In this document: one piece after another, positions 18,614 to 27,446 of the stretch
How the letters are laid out: every line of letters begins with the position of its first letter
How positions within the stretch are numbered: the stretch's first letter is position 1
Assembly (NCBI RefSeq): GCF_038593855.1
Contig: NZ_CP151996.1
Location: 1,116,001 to 1,180,000 of the forward strand
Source of the DNA: Lysinibacillus sp. FSL M8-0337
GTDB taxonomy: Bacteria > Bacillota > Bacilli > Bacillales_A > Planococcaceae
Length of the DNA stretch: 64,000 nt
Direction: 5' to 3'
Made by a program: the position numbers and the translations under genes
The notes under the pieces: model-generated
The model's database searches: none
Told to the model about the DNA's origin: nothing
The model's input: the letters and a program-made list of their open reading frames with translations, nothing else

Positions 18614-19657
18614 GTGCCATTATTAAGTATTATTGTGCCCATTTATAATGTGGAGCTGTATTTACAACAATGTGTAGATAGCATTTTAAGACAAACGTTT
18701 GAGGACTTTGAATTAATACTGGTCAATGATGGCTCAACGGATAATAGTCCCAACATATGTGACGATTATGCTGCACGCGATGCAAGAATTATTGTCGTGC
18801 ATAAAGAAAATGGTGGCCTTGTTAGTGCGCGCAAAGCGGGCCTAAGCATTGCAAAAGGGAAATATATTGGATATGTGGATAGTGATGATTGGATTGAAGC
18901 TGACATGTATCAAGCACTATGTGATGCAGCACAAGCTTTTAATGTAGATATTGTGATTTGCGATATTATAGAAAATTATCTAGATTATGAAGTGAGAAGT
19001 ACGCAAATTGTGAAACCTGGATTATATCGAAAGGATAGAATGATAAAAGAAGTTTACCCGATGATGTTGTATGCGGGGCGATACTATCAGTTTGGATTAT
19101 TTCCTTCTGTTTCAAATAAAATATTTAAAAAGTCACTTCTTGAAAAATTTCAATTTCGTGTCGATGATCAAATACGCATGGGGGAAGATGTTGCCTGTAC
19201 ATATCCAAGCTTACTTAATGCGAAAAGTATCTATCTATTAGACAAACAGTATCTTTATCATTATCGCCAAAATCCTTCCTCTATGACAGCTAGCTATGAT
19301 CAGAAGTTTTTTGAGAAAATACTCGTCTTATATAAACATTTGAGAGGTTTATCCCCAGCTCCTTATTTTGCAAATCAACTACAGTATTATTTGACCTATT
19401 TAGTGATTGCAGGAGTCCATAATGAATTTCATCGAGAGAATAAGAAGAGCTTACGAGAAAAAAGAGTCTTTCTCAAAAAAATGCTTAAACATCGCGACAT
19501 TAACGAGGTGTTACAGGCAATTTGTCCAAATACATTGCCATTCAAAGTGAAAATTATCACTGTATTATTAAAGAGACAATCTATTTTTTTACTATATGTA
19601 TTGGCTAGGATGAAACAAAAAACTAATTTTCGTAAGGCTATAAAAGGAGCGAAATGA
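18614..19657 (+). CDS. Glycosyltransferase family 2 protein
   Basis: 347 residues, GT-A fold. LSIIVPIYNVELYLQQCVDSILRQTF at the N terminus, NDGSTDNS, KENGGLVSARKAGL and the metal-binding YVDSDDWIEAD (about 84-94) are the hallmark GT2 motifs. I place the start at GTG 18614, behind GGGGGGTGAT (18601-18610), not at ATG 18593 inside the polymerase gene. Adds a sugar to the lipid-linked unit. The stop overlaps the flippase start. Confidence 0.9.
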   Translation: MPLLSIIVPIYNVELYLQQCVDSILRQTFEDFELILVNDGSTDNSPNICDDYAARDARIIVVHKENGGLVSARKAGLSIAKGKYIGYVDSDDWIEADMYQALCDAAQAFNVDIVICDIIENYLDYEVRSTQIVKPGLYRKDRMIKEVYPMMLYAGRYYQFGLFPSVSNKIFKKSLLEKFQFRVDDQIRMGEDVACTYPSLLNAKSIYLLDKQYLYHYRQNPSSMTASYDQKFFEKILVLYKHLRGLSPAPYFANQLQYYLTYLVIAGVHNEFHRENKKSLREKRVFLKKMLKHRDINEVLQAICPNTLPFKVKIITVLLKRQSIFLLYVLARMKQKTNFRKAIKGAK

Positions 19658-21162
19658 GAACAAGGAAAATTTTATTAAACTTATTTTCCAATGTCATGTT
19701 GCAAGTTGTGACCGCCGTGATTAATTTTATTTTGCCTCGATTATTTATGACGACTTACGGTTCTGCTACGAATGGACTTGTGACATCGATTAAGCAATTT
19801 TTAGGTTATTTAAAAATTGTAGAAGCGGGTATCGGCAGTGCATCCATCGCAGCGCTTTACAAACCGTTAGCTAGGAACGACAAAGAACAGATAAATGGCA
19901 TCCTTTCAGCGACGCACTATTTTTATCGACGTTCGGGTATGGTTTTTGTTGTATTAGTAGCCTTGTTGGCTATGTTCTATCCGCTGTTAGTAAAGGAAGA
20001 TGTGTCACCCCTAACCGCATTTTATATGGTGCTTATTTTAGGTATCAGTGGTGTATGGGACTATTTTTTGATTGGGAAATATTACGTTTTGCTAACAGCA
20101 GATCAAAAAAGCTATATTGTGTTCCGTATTCAAACATGCTTATTGGTTGTTAGTACAATGCTCTCTTTGACTTTATTAACACTGGGGTTTTCAATCATTA
20201 TTGTAGTTGGCAGTTCTAGCATTCTATTATTACTAGATATTCTTTTTTTAAAAGTATATGTCCAAAAAAAATACCCATATTTTAATAGTAAAGGAACACC
20301 AAATACATCAGCCATAAATAAAAGATGGGATGCTTTAATCCATCAAATCGCCTCGCTTGTTGTTTTTAATACACCGTTTATGTTCATTACTATTTTTCTT
20401 GGACTTGCAGAGGTTAGTGTATTTACTGTATACAATATGGTATTTAATGCTATTACATTATTTATTTCCGCTTTCTCCGGTGCGATGTTAGCAGCCTTTG
20501 GAGACATACTTGTAAAAGAAGAGCGAGAGGCACTGCAACGACATTTTCATCATTTTGAATGTATTTTTTTTGCAGTCGTTGCTTTCGGTTATACATGCAC
20601 AGCCCTGTTAATTTTGCCTTTTATAACAATTTATACAGCGGGTGTTGAGGATGCAAACTATATAAGACCATGGTTAGCAGCACTCTTTGTCATAGTAGGT
20701 ATTGCCAATGCAATAAGAATTCCTGCGAATACATTAGTAAATTCGGCTGGGCATTTTAAAGAGACGAAAAATAGAGCGATTATGGAAGCGGCCATTAATT
20801 TTTCTGTGTCCTTTGTTTTAGTTCAATTTTTAGGGGTGGAAGGTATTTTAATAGGCGGGCTTTGTTCGTATGCCTATCGTACTTGTGACCTAATCTTTTA
20901 TACATCTAAAACAATATTAAAAAATTCCGTACGTATTACGGTTAAAAAAATAGTGCTGAATTTTGTTTTGGCATTTATCGCGGCATCCCCATTTCTATTT
21001 TTCATCGAACTACATATCGTGAGCGTAAAGGCATGGTTTTTAGCAGCTATATGCATTGCTTTATGGACCATTTTAGTAGTTGTGCTGGGAAATTTTATGT
21101 TTCAACCGACAACGATGCGAGAAATTTTGCAGCATTTCAAACGTGTAATTTCCAATGATTAG
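19654..21162 (+). CDS. Wzx-type polysaccharide flippase
   Basis: 502 residues with about twelve to fourteen hydrophobic helices, MOP/MATE superfamily style. The N terminus RKILLNLFSNVMLQVVTAVINFILPRLFM and the following TYGSATNGLVTSIKQFLGY are typical of repeat-unit flippases. It moves the undecaprenyl-linked unit across the membrane for the Wzy polymerase encoded two genes earlier. ATG overlaps the glycosyltransferase stop by 4 nt. Confidence 0.87.
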   Translation: MRTRKILLNLFSNVMLQVVTAVINFILPRLFMTTYGSATNGLVTSIKQFLGYLKIVEAGIGSASIAALYKPLARNDKEQINGILSATHYFYRRSGMVFVVLVALLAMFYPLLVKEDVSPLTAFYMVLILGISGVWDYFLIGKYYVLLTADQKSYIVFRIQTCLLVVSTMLSLTLLTLGFSIIIVVGSSSILLLLDILFLKVYVQKKYPYFNSKGTPNTSAINKRWDALIHQIASLVVFNTPFMFITIFLGLAEVSVFTVYNMVFNAITLFISAFSGAMLAAFGDILVKEEREALQRHFHHFECIFFAVVAFGYTCTALLILPFITIYTAGVEDANYIRPWLAALFVIVGIANAIRIPANTLVNSAGHFKETKNRAIMEAAINFSVSFVLVQFLGVEGILIGGLCSYAYRTCDLIFYTSKTILKNSVRITVKKIVLNFVLAFIAASPFLFFIELHIVSVKAWFLAAICIALWTILVVVLGNFMFQPTTMREILQHFKRVISND

Positions 21163-21238
21163 CAACGTTTTCTAGTAGTGAGGAAGCATACAAGCTAGAG
21201 AAAATAAGATAGATTGTTTAGAAATGGCAGGTGGAAAA

Positions 21239-22360
21239 ATGAAGCCAGTTGTGAAGGAAATATTTTTACTAAGGTTTGTCGCCTGTTTAGGAATTGTTTT
21301 AATGCATAGTGTCACTTTAGGATTGGACTTGTTCGATATAGAGAAAAGTACAATATTTATTGTGCTGACATCGCTTCAATTAGCATTAATGTTTGGAACA
21401 CCTATCTTTATTTTTATTTCGGAGTTTGTTATTGCTTATTCCTATCCACATCAACTGCCAAAAAAATTTTATAAAAAACGTTTGAACTATATTTTTCTTC
21501 CGTTTATTTTTATCGGTTTTTTGGATGCGGCTTTTCATTCAATAAGCATGACTAATGTTGAATTTGATAAGAAGATTATTTTAAATTTTTTTGAAGGTGA
21601 TTTCCACGGGTATTTTATCGTGATCGTCTTTCAGTTTTATTTTTTACATCCATTATTTGTGAAATTTGTTGTACCCAAATACCGTGCTTACCAAGTGATT
21701 ATGACGGCATGTCTTGTTAATTTTTCTTACCTTGCAGTCTTTAATTTTTTCGATCCTTTTCGGTATTTATCGTTCCTTCCTTATCTAGAAGTGGAATGGA
21801 ATGTGTTAAATAAGATGCCGTTTCCCGCTTGGATTGCCTATTTTGTCGTCGCCTATTATTGCGGTAAAAACTATGAGCAGTTTTTATTGTTACTCCAACG
21901 ATTGCGTTATTTCTTACCGAGTGTAGGTATACTTACACTCGGTATATTACTCGCCAGTCAATGGTCTGGCTTGATTACTGAAGTTCACTCCAAGAGGATT
22001 GATGTAATCCCCTATACATTGAGCATAGCCTTTCTATTGTTCTATATGGCAAATAAAGTAAAGTACATGCCTAAGTTTGTGACTTTTATTAGCCGATACT
22101 CATTTGGAATTTATTTACTACATCCTCTTTTTATTATTTTACTAAAAACTATTTTTATAAAATTTATAGATGATTTAAGTGTATTTACTGTTATTATCAC
22201 AACATTTTTATGCAGCACAATATGTTCTATCTGTGCTACGTATTTGCTGAATAAATGGCGGTTTGGTCCTTATTTAGTAGGGCAAGTACATGCAGAAGAA
22301 AGCTTAGCGAACGACAAAAAAATTGCCGGTAAAACAAAACAGGTACTTCATCAACGTTAA
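21239..22360 (+). CDS. Acyltransferase family 3 membrane protein
   Basis: 373 residues, about ten membrane helices. The N-terminal EIFLLRFVACLGIVLMHSVT has the conserved Arg-His pair of acyltransferase-3 proteins, which O-acetylate or succinylate surface sugars. As last gene of the cluster it probably decorates the exopolysaccharide. ATG 21239 is chosen over 21224 because AGGTGG (21229-21234) is well placed for it. The C-terminal ~30 residues are hydrophilic. No clear terminator was seen before ymdB. Confidence 0.8.
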   Translation: MKPVVKEIFLLRFVACLGIVLMHSVTLGLDLFDIEKSTIFIVLTSLQLALMFGTPIFIFISEFVIAYSYPHQLPKKFYKKRLNYIFLPFIFIGFLDAAFHSISMTNVEFDKKIILNFFEGDFHGYFIVIVFQFYFLHPLFVKFVVPKYRAYQVIMTACLVNFSYLAVFNFFDPFRYLSFLPYLEVEWNVLNKMPFPAWIAYFVVAYYCGKNYEQFLLLLQRLRYFLPSVGILTLGILLASQWSGLITEVHSKRIDVIPYTLSIAFLLFYMANKVKYMPKFVTFISRYSFGIYLLHPLFIILLKTIFIKFIDDLSVFTVIITTFLCSTICSICATYLLNKWRFGPYLVGQVHAEESLANDKKIAGKTKQVLHQR

Positions 22361-22459
22361 TGAATGCCAGTTAGACGAGATGCTTTTGGCTTAAAAGAGA
22401 AATTAAAGCAAGGAAATGCAAACAAGGGATATAATTTAGTGATGGTTTTTCTTTATATT

Positions 22460-22489
22460 TTGCGATTGATGAAGAAAAAATGGTAAACT
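22460..22489 (+). promoter_or_regulatory. Possible ymdB promoter
   Basis: TTGCGA (22460-22465) and TAAACT (22484-22489), 18 bp apart, 39 bp before ymdB. Since ymdB no longer follows rny directly, it needs its own promoter or read-through from the polysaccharide genes. Confidence 0.4.
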
Positions 22490-22527
22490 CTAATGAGTGT
22501 TATTGATAGAAAGAGTGGTTTTGTAAA

Positions 22528-23325
22528 ATGAAAGTAATTTTTATTGGAGATATCGTCGGTTCAATTGGCCGAGATGCGGTAGAAAAATATTTACCACGAT
22601 TAAAAAAGAAGTTTAGTCCAGATGTTGTTATTGCAAATGGTGAAAATGCAGCAGCAGGTCGTGGGATTACACGTAATATTTATAATGATTTATTACAAAT
22701 GGGTGTAGATGTTATTACTATGGGTAACCACACTTGGGATAATAAAGATATTTTTGATTTTATTGATGATGCTGATTATTTAATTCGCCCTGCGAACTTT
22801 TCGTCTGAGGCACCGGGTAAAGGCATGGTGCAAATTGCGAAAAATGGCGTTACATTATCAGTTATTAATTTACACGGTCGTGTATTTTTGCCACCGCATG
22901 AAGATCCGTTTGCAATGGCTGAACAATTGATTGAAGAAGCTCGTAAAACGTCACCGCTTGTATTTGTGGATTTCCACGCTGAAGCGACAAGCGAAAAAAT
23001 AGCGCTTGGTTGGCACTTGGATGGCAAGGCATCGGCAGTCGTTGGAACGCATACGCATGTGCAAACAGCAGATGCGCGCATTTATCCTAACGGTACTGCT
23101 TATATTACAGACGTAGGTATGACTGGTCCATATGATGAAATTTTAGGCATGACAAAGGAAAGTGTGATTTACAAGTTCCAAACAAATATGCCGTCTCGTT
23201 TTGAAGTACCGAAAAAGGGCCGTGATGTGTTAAGTGGCTTTTTTGTTGAGATTGATGACAAGACAGGGAAGGCATTGCGTTGTGAAAGAATTTATATTAA
23301 TGAGGACTATCCGTTTCAGGCGTAA
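22528..23325 (+). CDS. ymdB: 2',3'-cAMP phosphodiesterase YmdB
   Basis: 265 residues, calcineurin-like metallophosphoesterase. Metal-ligand motifs IGDIVGSIGRD (about 5-15), NGENAAAGRG (about 38-47), TMGNHTWDN (about 65-73), FVDFHAEATSEK and VVGTHTHVQTAD are all present. In B. subtilis YmdB hydrolyses 2',3'-cyclic nucleotides and influences biofilm gene expression and the switch between motility and matrix production. Here it directly follows an exopolysaccharide cluster, which is suggestive but not proof of a link. A 13-bp-stem terminator follows. Confidence 0.95.
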   Translation: MKVIFIGDIVGSIGRDAVEKYLPRLKKKFSPDVVIANGENAAAGRGITRNIYNDLLQMGVDVITMGNHTWDNKDIFDFIDDADYLIRPANFSSEAPGKGMVQIAKNGVTLSVINLHGRVFLPPHEDPFAMAEQLIEEARKTSPLVFVDFHAEATSEKIALGWHLDGKASAVVGTHTHVQTADARIYPNGTAYITDVGMTGPYDEILGMTKESVIYKFQTNMPSRFEVPKKGRDVLSGFFVEIDDKTGKALRCERIYINEDYPFQA

Positions 23326-23329
23326 GATA

Positions 23330-23366
23330 AACTACTGTGCATTTTTTATGTGCAGTAGTTTTTTTG
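23330..23366 (+). terminator. ymdB terminator
   Basis: AACTACTGTGCAT (23330-23342) and ATGTGCAGTAGTT (23347-23359) form a 13-bp stem with two G-T pairs around TTTT, followed by TTTTTG. Confidence 0.9.
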
Positions 23367-23556
23367 TTGTGTCGAGCTATTTTAACGAAAGAAAATAACT
23401 CGTTTTTTTAAGGCTTTACAATATATAAGAATTGAAAAATAGTCTATTTTCATATTGCCGAGCATAAAATGAGCTACGGACAATAACTTGGGGACCAAAA
23501 AGGGGGACATGAGTTGTTGAGCGTAAACACTATTCGCGAAACGGGGAGGAATAATT

Positions 23557-23823
23557 GTGGATTCATTAAAAGTATCGTCACGCTCTAATCCAAATTCAGT
23601 TGCAGGTGCATTAGTCGCGGTAATAAGAGAAAAAGGGCAAGCAGAAATGCAGGCAGTTGGGGCAGGTGCACTTAACCAAGCCGTGAAAGCAGTGGCCATT
23701 GCACGCGGATTTGTAGCGCCAAGTGGCACAGATTTAATTTGCGCTCCGGCGTTTGCCGATATTTTGATTGCGGGCGAAGAACGTACAGCCTTAAAGCTGC
23801 TAGTAGAAAAACGAGTTCGATAA
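23557..23823 (+). CDS. spoVS: Stage V sporulation protein S
   Basis: 88 residues. The highly conserved core NSVAGALVAVIREKG ... QAVGAGALNQAVKAVAIARGFVAPSGTDLICAPAF ... GEERTALKL matches SpoVS (Alba-like fold), needed for septation control and coat assembly in B. subtilis. GTG start at 23557 behind GGGGAGGA (23543-23550). The gene lies between ymdB and the oxidoreductase genes. The residues between GEERT and the end are slightly longer than in Bacillus. Confidence 0.96.
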   Translation: MDSLKVSSRSNPNSVAGALVAVIREKGQAEMQAVGAGALNQAVKAVAIARGFVAPSGTDLICAPAFADILIAGEERTALKLLVEKRVR

Positions 23824-23838
23824 TAAAGTAGAACTTTA

Positions 23839-23865
23839 ATCGGTGGGGGGAAACCCCCACCGATT
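23839..23865 (+). terminator. GC-rich hairpin after spoVS
   Basis: AATCGGTGGGGG (23839-23850) pairs with CCCCCACCGATT (23854-23865), a perfect 12-bp stem with a very short loop. It is followed by ATTAG rather than a T-run, so termination efficiency is uncertain. Confidence 0.6.
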
Positions 23866-23868
23866 ATT

Positions 23869-23898
23869 AGTGCCAGTCACCGAAACAATTCTGAATTT
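23869..23898 (+). repeat. ~30-bp dispersed repeat, copy A
   Basis: Contains AGTGCCAGTCACC followed by AAACAATTCTGAATT. Related copies are at 24041, 26962 and, inverted, 59251. It flanks the structured element at 23928-24039 as one half of a direct-repeat pair. Confidence 0.65.
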
Positions 23899-23927
23899 TT
23901 ATCGCTCTGTCAGTAGGGCGAATAAAG

Positions 23928-24039
23928 TAAAAATCCACGATTGCTCCTGTGGGACACACAACATATGACGCAACAAGCCTCGTAAAATCGAGGGTTGCGG
24001 CTTGTATCGTGCCCGCAAAAAGCGAAGTGGATTTTTTTA
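23928..24039 (+). repeat. Diverged copy of the structured intergenic element
   Basis: Enclosed by AAAAATCCAC (23929-23938) and GTGGATTTTT (24027-24036), which pair over 10 bp. Inside, GCAAC-AAG-CCTCG pairs with CGAGG-GTTGC with a 3-nt bulge. It shares GAGGGTTGCGGCTT with the longer element at 49261. No coding potential; short reading frames here are produced by the repeat. Its ends are the direct ~30-bp repeats A and B. Confidence 0.6.
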
Positions 24040-24040
24040 C

Positions 24041-24070
24041 ATGCCAGTCACTCATACAATTATTCTGCAC
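24041..24070 (+). repeat. ~30-bp dispersed repeat, copy B
   Basis: ATGCCAGTCACTCATACAAT followed by TATTCTGCA; same orientation as copy A at 23869, with a 2-3 nt insertion before TTCTG. Confidence 0.55.
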
Positions 24071-24257
24071 TTGAAATTAGTGAGTTAATTTTTTATACTT
24101 AATTGATTTGAAAATTACAACTTTTTGAACAACATTTTCAGTCAAAGGTCTGAATTTCGTCTAATTCATTGAATAACAATAGTGTAGACCGTTTCTTCGT
24201 GTTAAACTTATGAAGGAAAAAAATAATAGTATACATTGGATTTAAGGAGTTGTTGAG

Positions 24258-25997
24258 ATGTTACATCAGCTTTCGTGGAAAGTCGGTGGGCAACAGGGTG
24301 AAGGGATTGAGAGTACAGGTGAGATTTTCTCGATGGCAATGAATCGTCTAGGTTATTTCCTATACGGTTATCGTCACTTCTCTTCTCGTATAAAAGGTGG
24401 CCACACTAATAATAAAATTACAGTTCGTCCAACAGAAGTACGTTCCATTGCGGATGATTTAGATATTTTAGTGGCGTTCGATCAAGAAACAATCGACGTC
24501 AATTATAAAGAATTAACAGAAAAAGGGATTATCTTAGCCGATGCAAAATTTGAACCTGTAAAGCCAGAGGATTCAAAAGCGCCATTATTTGCCGTACCAT
24601 TCACAGAAGTGGCAGCTGAACTAGGTACAACGTTAATGAAAAACATGGTTGCTATTGGAGCTACTGCTTCACTTCTAAACTTAGAAGACGCTGTGTTCCA
24701 AAATGTTGTGGATGACATCTTCGGTAAAAAAGGTGAAGAGGTTGTTCAGAAAAACATGGAGGCCATTGCGCGCGGTCATGACATGATGAACGAATTATTA
24801 GGCAATCGTGTCGGTGAGTGGGCATTAGCGCCAGCTGATGGTAAACGCCGTATGTTTATGATCGGTAATGATGCAGTAGCACTTGGGGCATTAGCTGCGG
24901 GTACACGCTTTATGGCAGCTTATCCAATTACACCTGCATCTGAAATTATGGAATACCTTATTAAAAAATTGCCAAAATTCGGTGGCGCTGTGATTCAAAC
25001 AGAAGATGAAATTGCTGCAGCGACGATGGCGATTGGTGCAAACTTCGGTGGTGTTCGTTCATTTACAGCGTCAGCAGGTCCTGGTCTTTCACTTATGATG
25101 GAAGCAATCGGTCTTTCAGGTATGACTGAGCAGCCTCTAGTGGTGATTGATACACAACGTGGTGGTCCATCTACTGGCTTACCAACGAAACAAGAGCAAT
25201 CTGATTTAATGGCTATGCTTTATGGTACGCATGGTGAAATTCCGAAAGTGGTCATCGCACCTTCTACAATGGAAGAAGCATTCTTTGATACTATTCAAGC
25301 GTTTAATATTGCAGAGGAATTACAATTGCCAGTTATTTTAATGACAGACTTACAATTATCACTTGGTAAACAAACGGTTGAACCATTCGATTACAATAAA
25401 ATTGAAATTCGTCGCGGTAAAATTGTCACTGATGATATTGAAGCTTCAGCAGATAAAGCTTACTTCAAACGTTATGAAGATACAGAAGACGGTATTTCAC
25501 CGCGTGTGTTACCAGGTCACTTAAATGGAATCCACCATGTTACTGGTGTTGAGCATGATGAAACAGGGAAACCATCTGAAGCAACGGGCAATCGACGTGC
25601 ACAAATGGACAAACGTTTCCGCAAGCTAGAAGCCCTGAAGTTTGATACACCAGTTTACAAAAATGCACCACATGAAGAAGCGGATGTATTATTAGTAGGC
25701 TTTAACTCAACTCGTGGAGCAATTGAAGAAGTACAAGAGCGTTTAAACGCACAAGGCATGAAGGTGAACCATGCGCATATCCGTTTAATTCACCCATTCC
25801 CTTCTGCTGAGATGGCACCTCTTGTAGCGAAAGCGAAAAAAGTAATCGTTGTGGAAAACAACTACACAGGTCAATTGGCTAATATCATGAAAATGAATAT
25901 TGGTGGTCACGATAAAATTGAGATGATTACAAAATATAACGGTACACCATTTTTACCAGGTGAACTAGAAAATAGAGTGAAGGAGTTGACTCGCTAA
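24258..25997 (+). CDS. korA: 2-oxoacid:ferredoxin oxidoreductase, alpha (gamma-alpha fused) subunit
   Basis: 579 residues. The N-terminal gamma-type domain (about 1-190; SWKVGGQQGEGIESTGEI, SSRIKGGHTNNKI) is fused to the alpha pyrimidine-binding domain (about 200-580; AAYPITPASEIMEYL, TEDEIAAATMAIGANFGG, TASAGPGLSLM, RGGPSTGLPTKQEQSDL). With KorB it oxidatively decarboxylates a 2-oxoacid, probably 2-oxoglutarate, to acyl-CoA with ferredoxin as acceptor. AAGGAGTTG at 24245-24253 precedes the ATG. The start of korB overlaps the final base of this gene's stop. Confidence 0.92.
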   Translation: MLHQLSWKVGGQQGEGIESTGEIFSMAMNRLGYFLYGYRHFSSRIKGGHTNNKITVRPTEVRSIADDLDILVAFDQETIDVNYKELTEKGIILADAKFEPVKPEDSKAPLFAVPFTEVAAELGTTLMKNMVAIGATASLLNLEDAVFQNVVDDIFGKKGEEVVQKNMEAIARGHDMMNELLGNRVGEWALAPADGKRRMFMIGNDAVALGALAAGTRFMAAYPITPASEIMEYLIKKLPKFGGAVIQTEDEIAAATMAIGANFGGVRSFTASAGPGLSLMMEAIGLSGMTEQPLVVIDTQRGGPSTGLPTKQEQSDLMAMLYGTHGEIPKVVIAPSTMEEAFFDTIQAFNIAEELQLPVILMTDLQLSLGKQTVEPFDYNKIEIRRGKIVTDDIEASADKAYFKRYEDTEDGISPRVLPGHLNGIHHVTGVEHDETGKPSEATGNRRAQMDKRFRKLEALKFDTPVYKNAPHEEADVLLVGFNSTRGAIEEVQERLNAQGMKVNHAHIRLIHPFPSAEMAPLVAKAKKVIVVENNYTGQLANIMKMNIGGHDKIEMITKYNGTPFLPGELENRVKELTR

Positions 25998-26863
25998 TGG
26001 CAACGTTTAAGGATTTTCGTAATACAGTGAAACCGAACTGGTGCCCAGGATGTGGCGACTTCTCTGTACAGGCTGCGATTCAACGTGCAGCAGCAAATGT
26101 AGGCATCGAACCAAATGAGCTAGCTGTTATTTCTGGGATTGGCTGTTCAGGTCGTATTTCAGGTTACATTAATTCATATGGTTTCCACGGTATCCATGGT
26201 CGTGCATTACCAATTGCACAAGGATTGAAAATGGCCAATCGTGATTTAAACGTCATTGCCTCTGGTGGTGACGGAGATGGTTTTGCGATTGGTATGGGTC
26301 ATACAATCCATGCCATCCGTCGAAATATTGATATTACGTATGTTGTGATGGATAACCAAATTTACGGTTTAACAAAAGGGCAAACATCTCCACGCTCGGC
26401 CGCTGGGTTTATTACAAAATCAACGCCAGGTGGTGCAATTGAGCCATCATTAAAACCGTTAGAAGTAGCCTTAACTAGTGGTGCAACGTTTGTGGCACAA
26501 GGCTTCTCAACGGATATTAAAGAATTAACAGCTTTAATTGAAGCGGGCATTAACCATAAAGGCTTTTCTTTCATCAACGTATTTTCACCATGTGTTACTT
26601 ACAACAAAGTGAATACGTACGATTGGTTTAAAGAAAACTTAACAAAGCTAGCTGATATTGAAGGTTATGATAATGCTGACCGTGGCATGGCAATGCGCAC
26701 AGTAATGGAGCATGAAGGCTTAGTAACAGGTATTATTTATCAGGATAAAGAAACAACTTCTTATCAAGAAAAAGTACCTGGCTACGCTGAGTTGCCATTA
26801 ACGGATATCGACATTAAAATGAGCGAAAATGAATTCGATGCACTTGTGCAGGAGTTTATGTAA
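25997..26863 (+). CDS. korB: 2-oxoacid:ferredoxin oxidoreductase, beta subunit (TPP-binding)
   Basis: 288 residues. WCPGCGDF (about 15-22), ISGIGCSGR, the thiamin-diphosphate/Mg motif GGDGDGFAIGMGH (about 90-102) and the YGLTKGQTSP stretch identify the catalytic beta subunit. Four-cysteine Fe-S ligation of this type (CxxC near the start plus later cysteines) is common to the family. It overlaps the korA stop by one base. Two hairpins follow at 26873 and 26911. Confidence 0.93.
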   Translation: MATFKDFRNTVKPNWCPGCGDFSVQAAIQRAAANVGIEPNELAVISGIGCSGRISGYINSYGFHGIHGRALPIAQGLKMANRDLNVIASGGDGDGFAIGMGHTIHAIRRNIDITYVVMDNQIYGLTKGQTSPRSAAGFITKSTPGGAIEPSLKPLEVALTSGATFVAQGFSTDIKELTALIEAGINHKGFSFINVFSPCVTYNKVNTYDWFKENLTKLADIEGYDNADRGMAMRTVMEHEGLVTGIIYQDKETTSYQEKVPGYAELPLTDIDIKMSENEFDALVQEFM

Positions 26864-26910
26864 ATAAAAACATTGAAAGCCACTATGCTCGATTGTGGCT
26901 TTCAAAATGA

Positions 26911-26958
26911 AGACAGAAGGCATTAAGATGGAATATCTTAATGCCTTCTGTCTTTTTG
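26911..26958 (+). terminator. Strong terminator with a 19-bp perfect stem
   Basis: AGACAGAAGGCATTAAGAT (26911-26929) pairs perfectly with 26935-26953 around a 5-nt loop, then TTTTG. An 11-bp hairpin without T-run (26873-26883 with 26894-26904) sits just before it, so korB is followed by two tandem hairpins. Confidence 0.9.
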
Positions 26959-26961
26959 TTT

Positions 26962-26992
26962 GAGTGTCAGGCACCCAAACAATTCTGAAATT
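26962..26992 (+). repeat. ~30-bp dispersed repeat, copy C
   Basis: GAGTGTCAGGCACC followed by CAAACAATTCTGAAATT. Contains the near-palindrome GTGTCAGGCAC. Same family as 23869. Confidence 0.65.
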
Positions 26993-27077
26993 ACTTCATC
27001 AATGATTAATAAGGGGCGTGCGCGGGTAAAATTAAATGAAAAAATGATACAATAAAAGAAAAAAAGAGGCGATGTTC

Positions 27078-27446
27078 GTGAATAATATCATTGATTTTAT
27101 TGCGAAAAAAAAGGAACGAGAAGAACGACAACGTGCGCAAGATTTAGAGCGCTATGTTGCAACGCATTGTAAATTTCATCAGCCAGAAAATATCGATGCA
27201 CTCGTTGATGGGAAAATGATTGAAGTGAAAGATCATACATTGTTTTTAGGTTTTCTATCTATATTAAAAGATGAACAAATCGAGCCACTACATATCTTTC
27301 AGGACGTTTTTACCTTAGAACCTATCCGTTTTGAAATGGCCTACAATATGAAATGGTGGTCAGTTGTTCAACTTGCTTTTACATTTTTAACGATTTTAAA
27401 GGAAAATGAACCGCATACATATGCAGATTTTCTAGGACTTTCTTGA
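27078..27446 (+). CDS. Hypothetical protein
   Basis: 122 residues, not recognised. A charged N-terminal helix (IAKKKEREERQRAQDLERY, about 8-26) is followed by a mixed region with one Cys and several aromatic residues (MKWWSVVQLAFTFL). No signal peptide; probably cytoplasmic. GTG at 27078 is preferred to ATG 27072 because AGAGG (27065-27069) is 8 nt from the GTG but only 2 from the ATG. It stands alone between the kor terminator and the transporter operon. Codon use looks native. Confidence 0.65.
   Translation: MNNIIDFIAKKKEREERQRAQDLERYVATHCKFHQPENIDALVDGKMIEVKDHTLFLGFLSILKDEQIEPLHIFQDVFTLEPIRFEMAYNMKWWSVVQLAFTFLTILKENEPHTYADFLGLS

Noticed and set aside
23867..24070. Minus-strand 67-codon frame
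   Set aside because: Lies inside the repeat-bounded structured element with no ribosome binding site.
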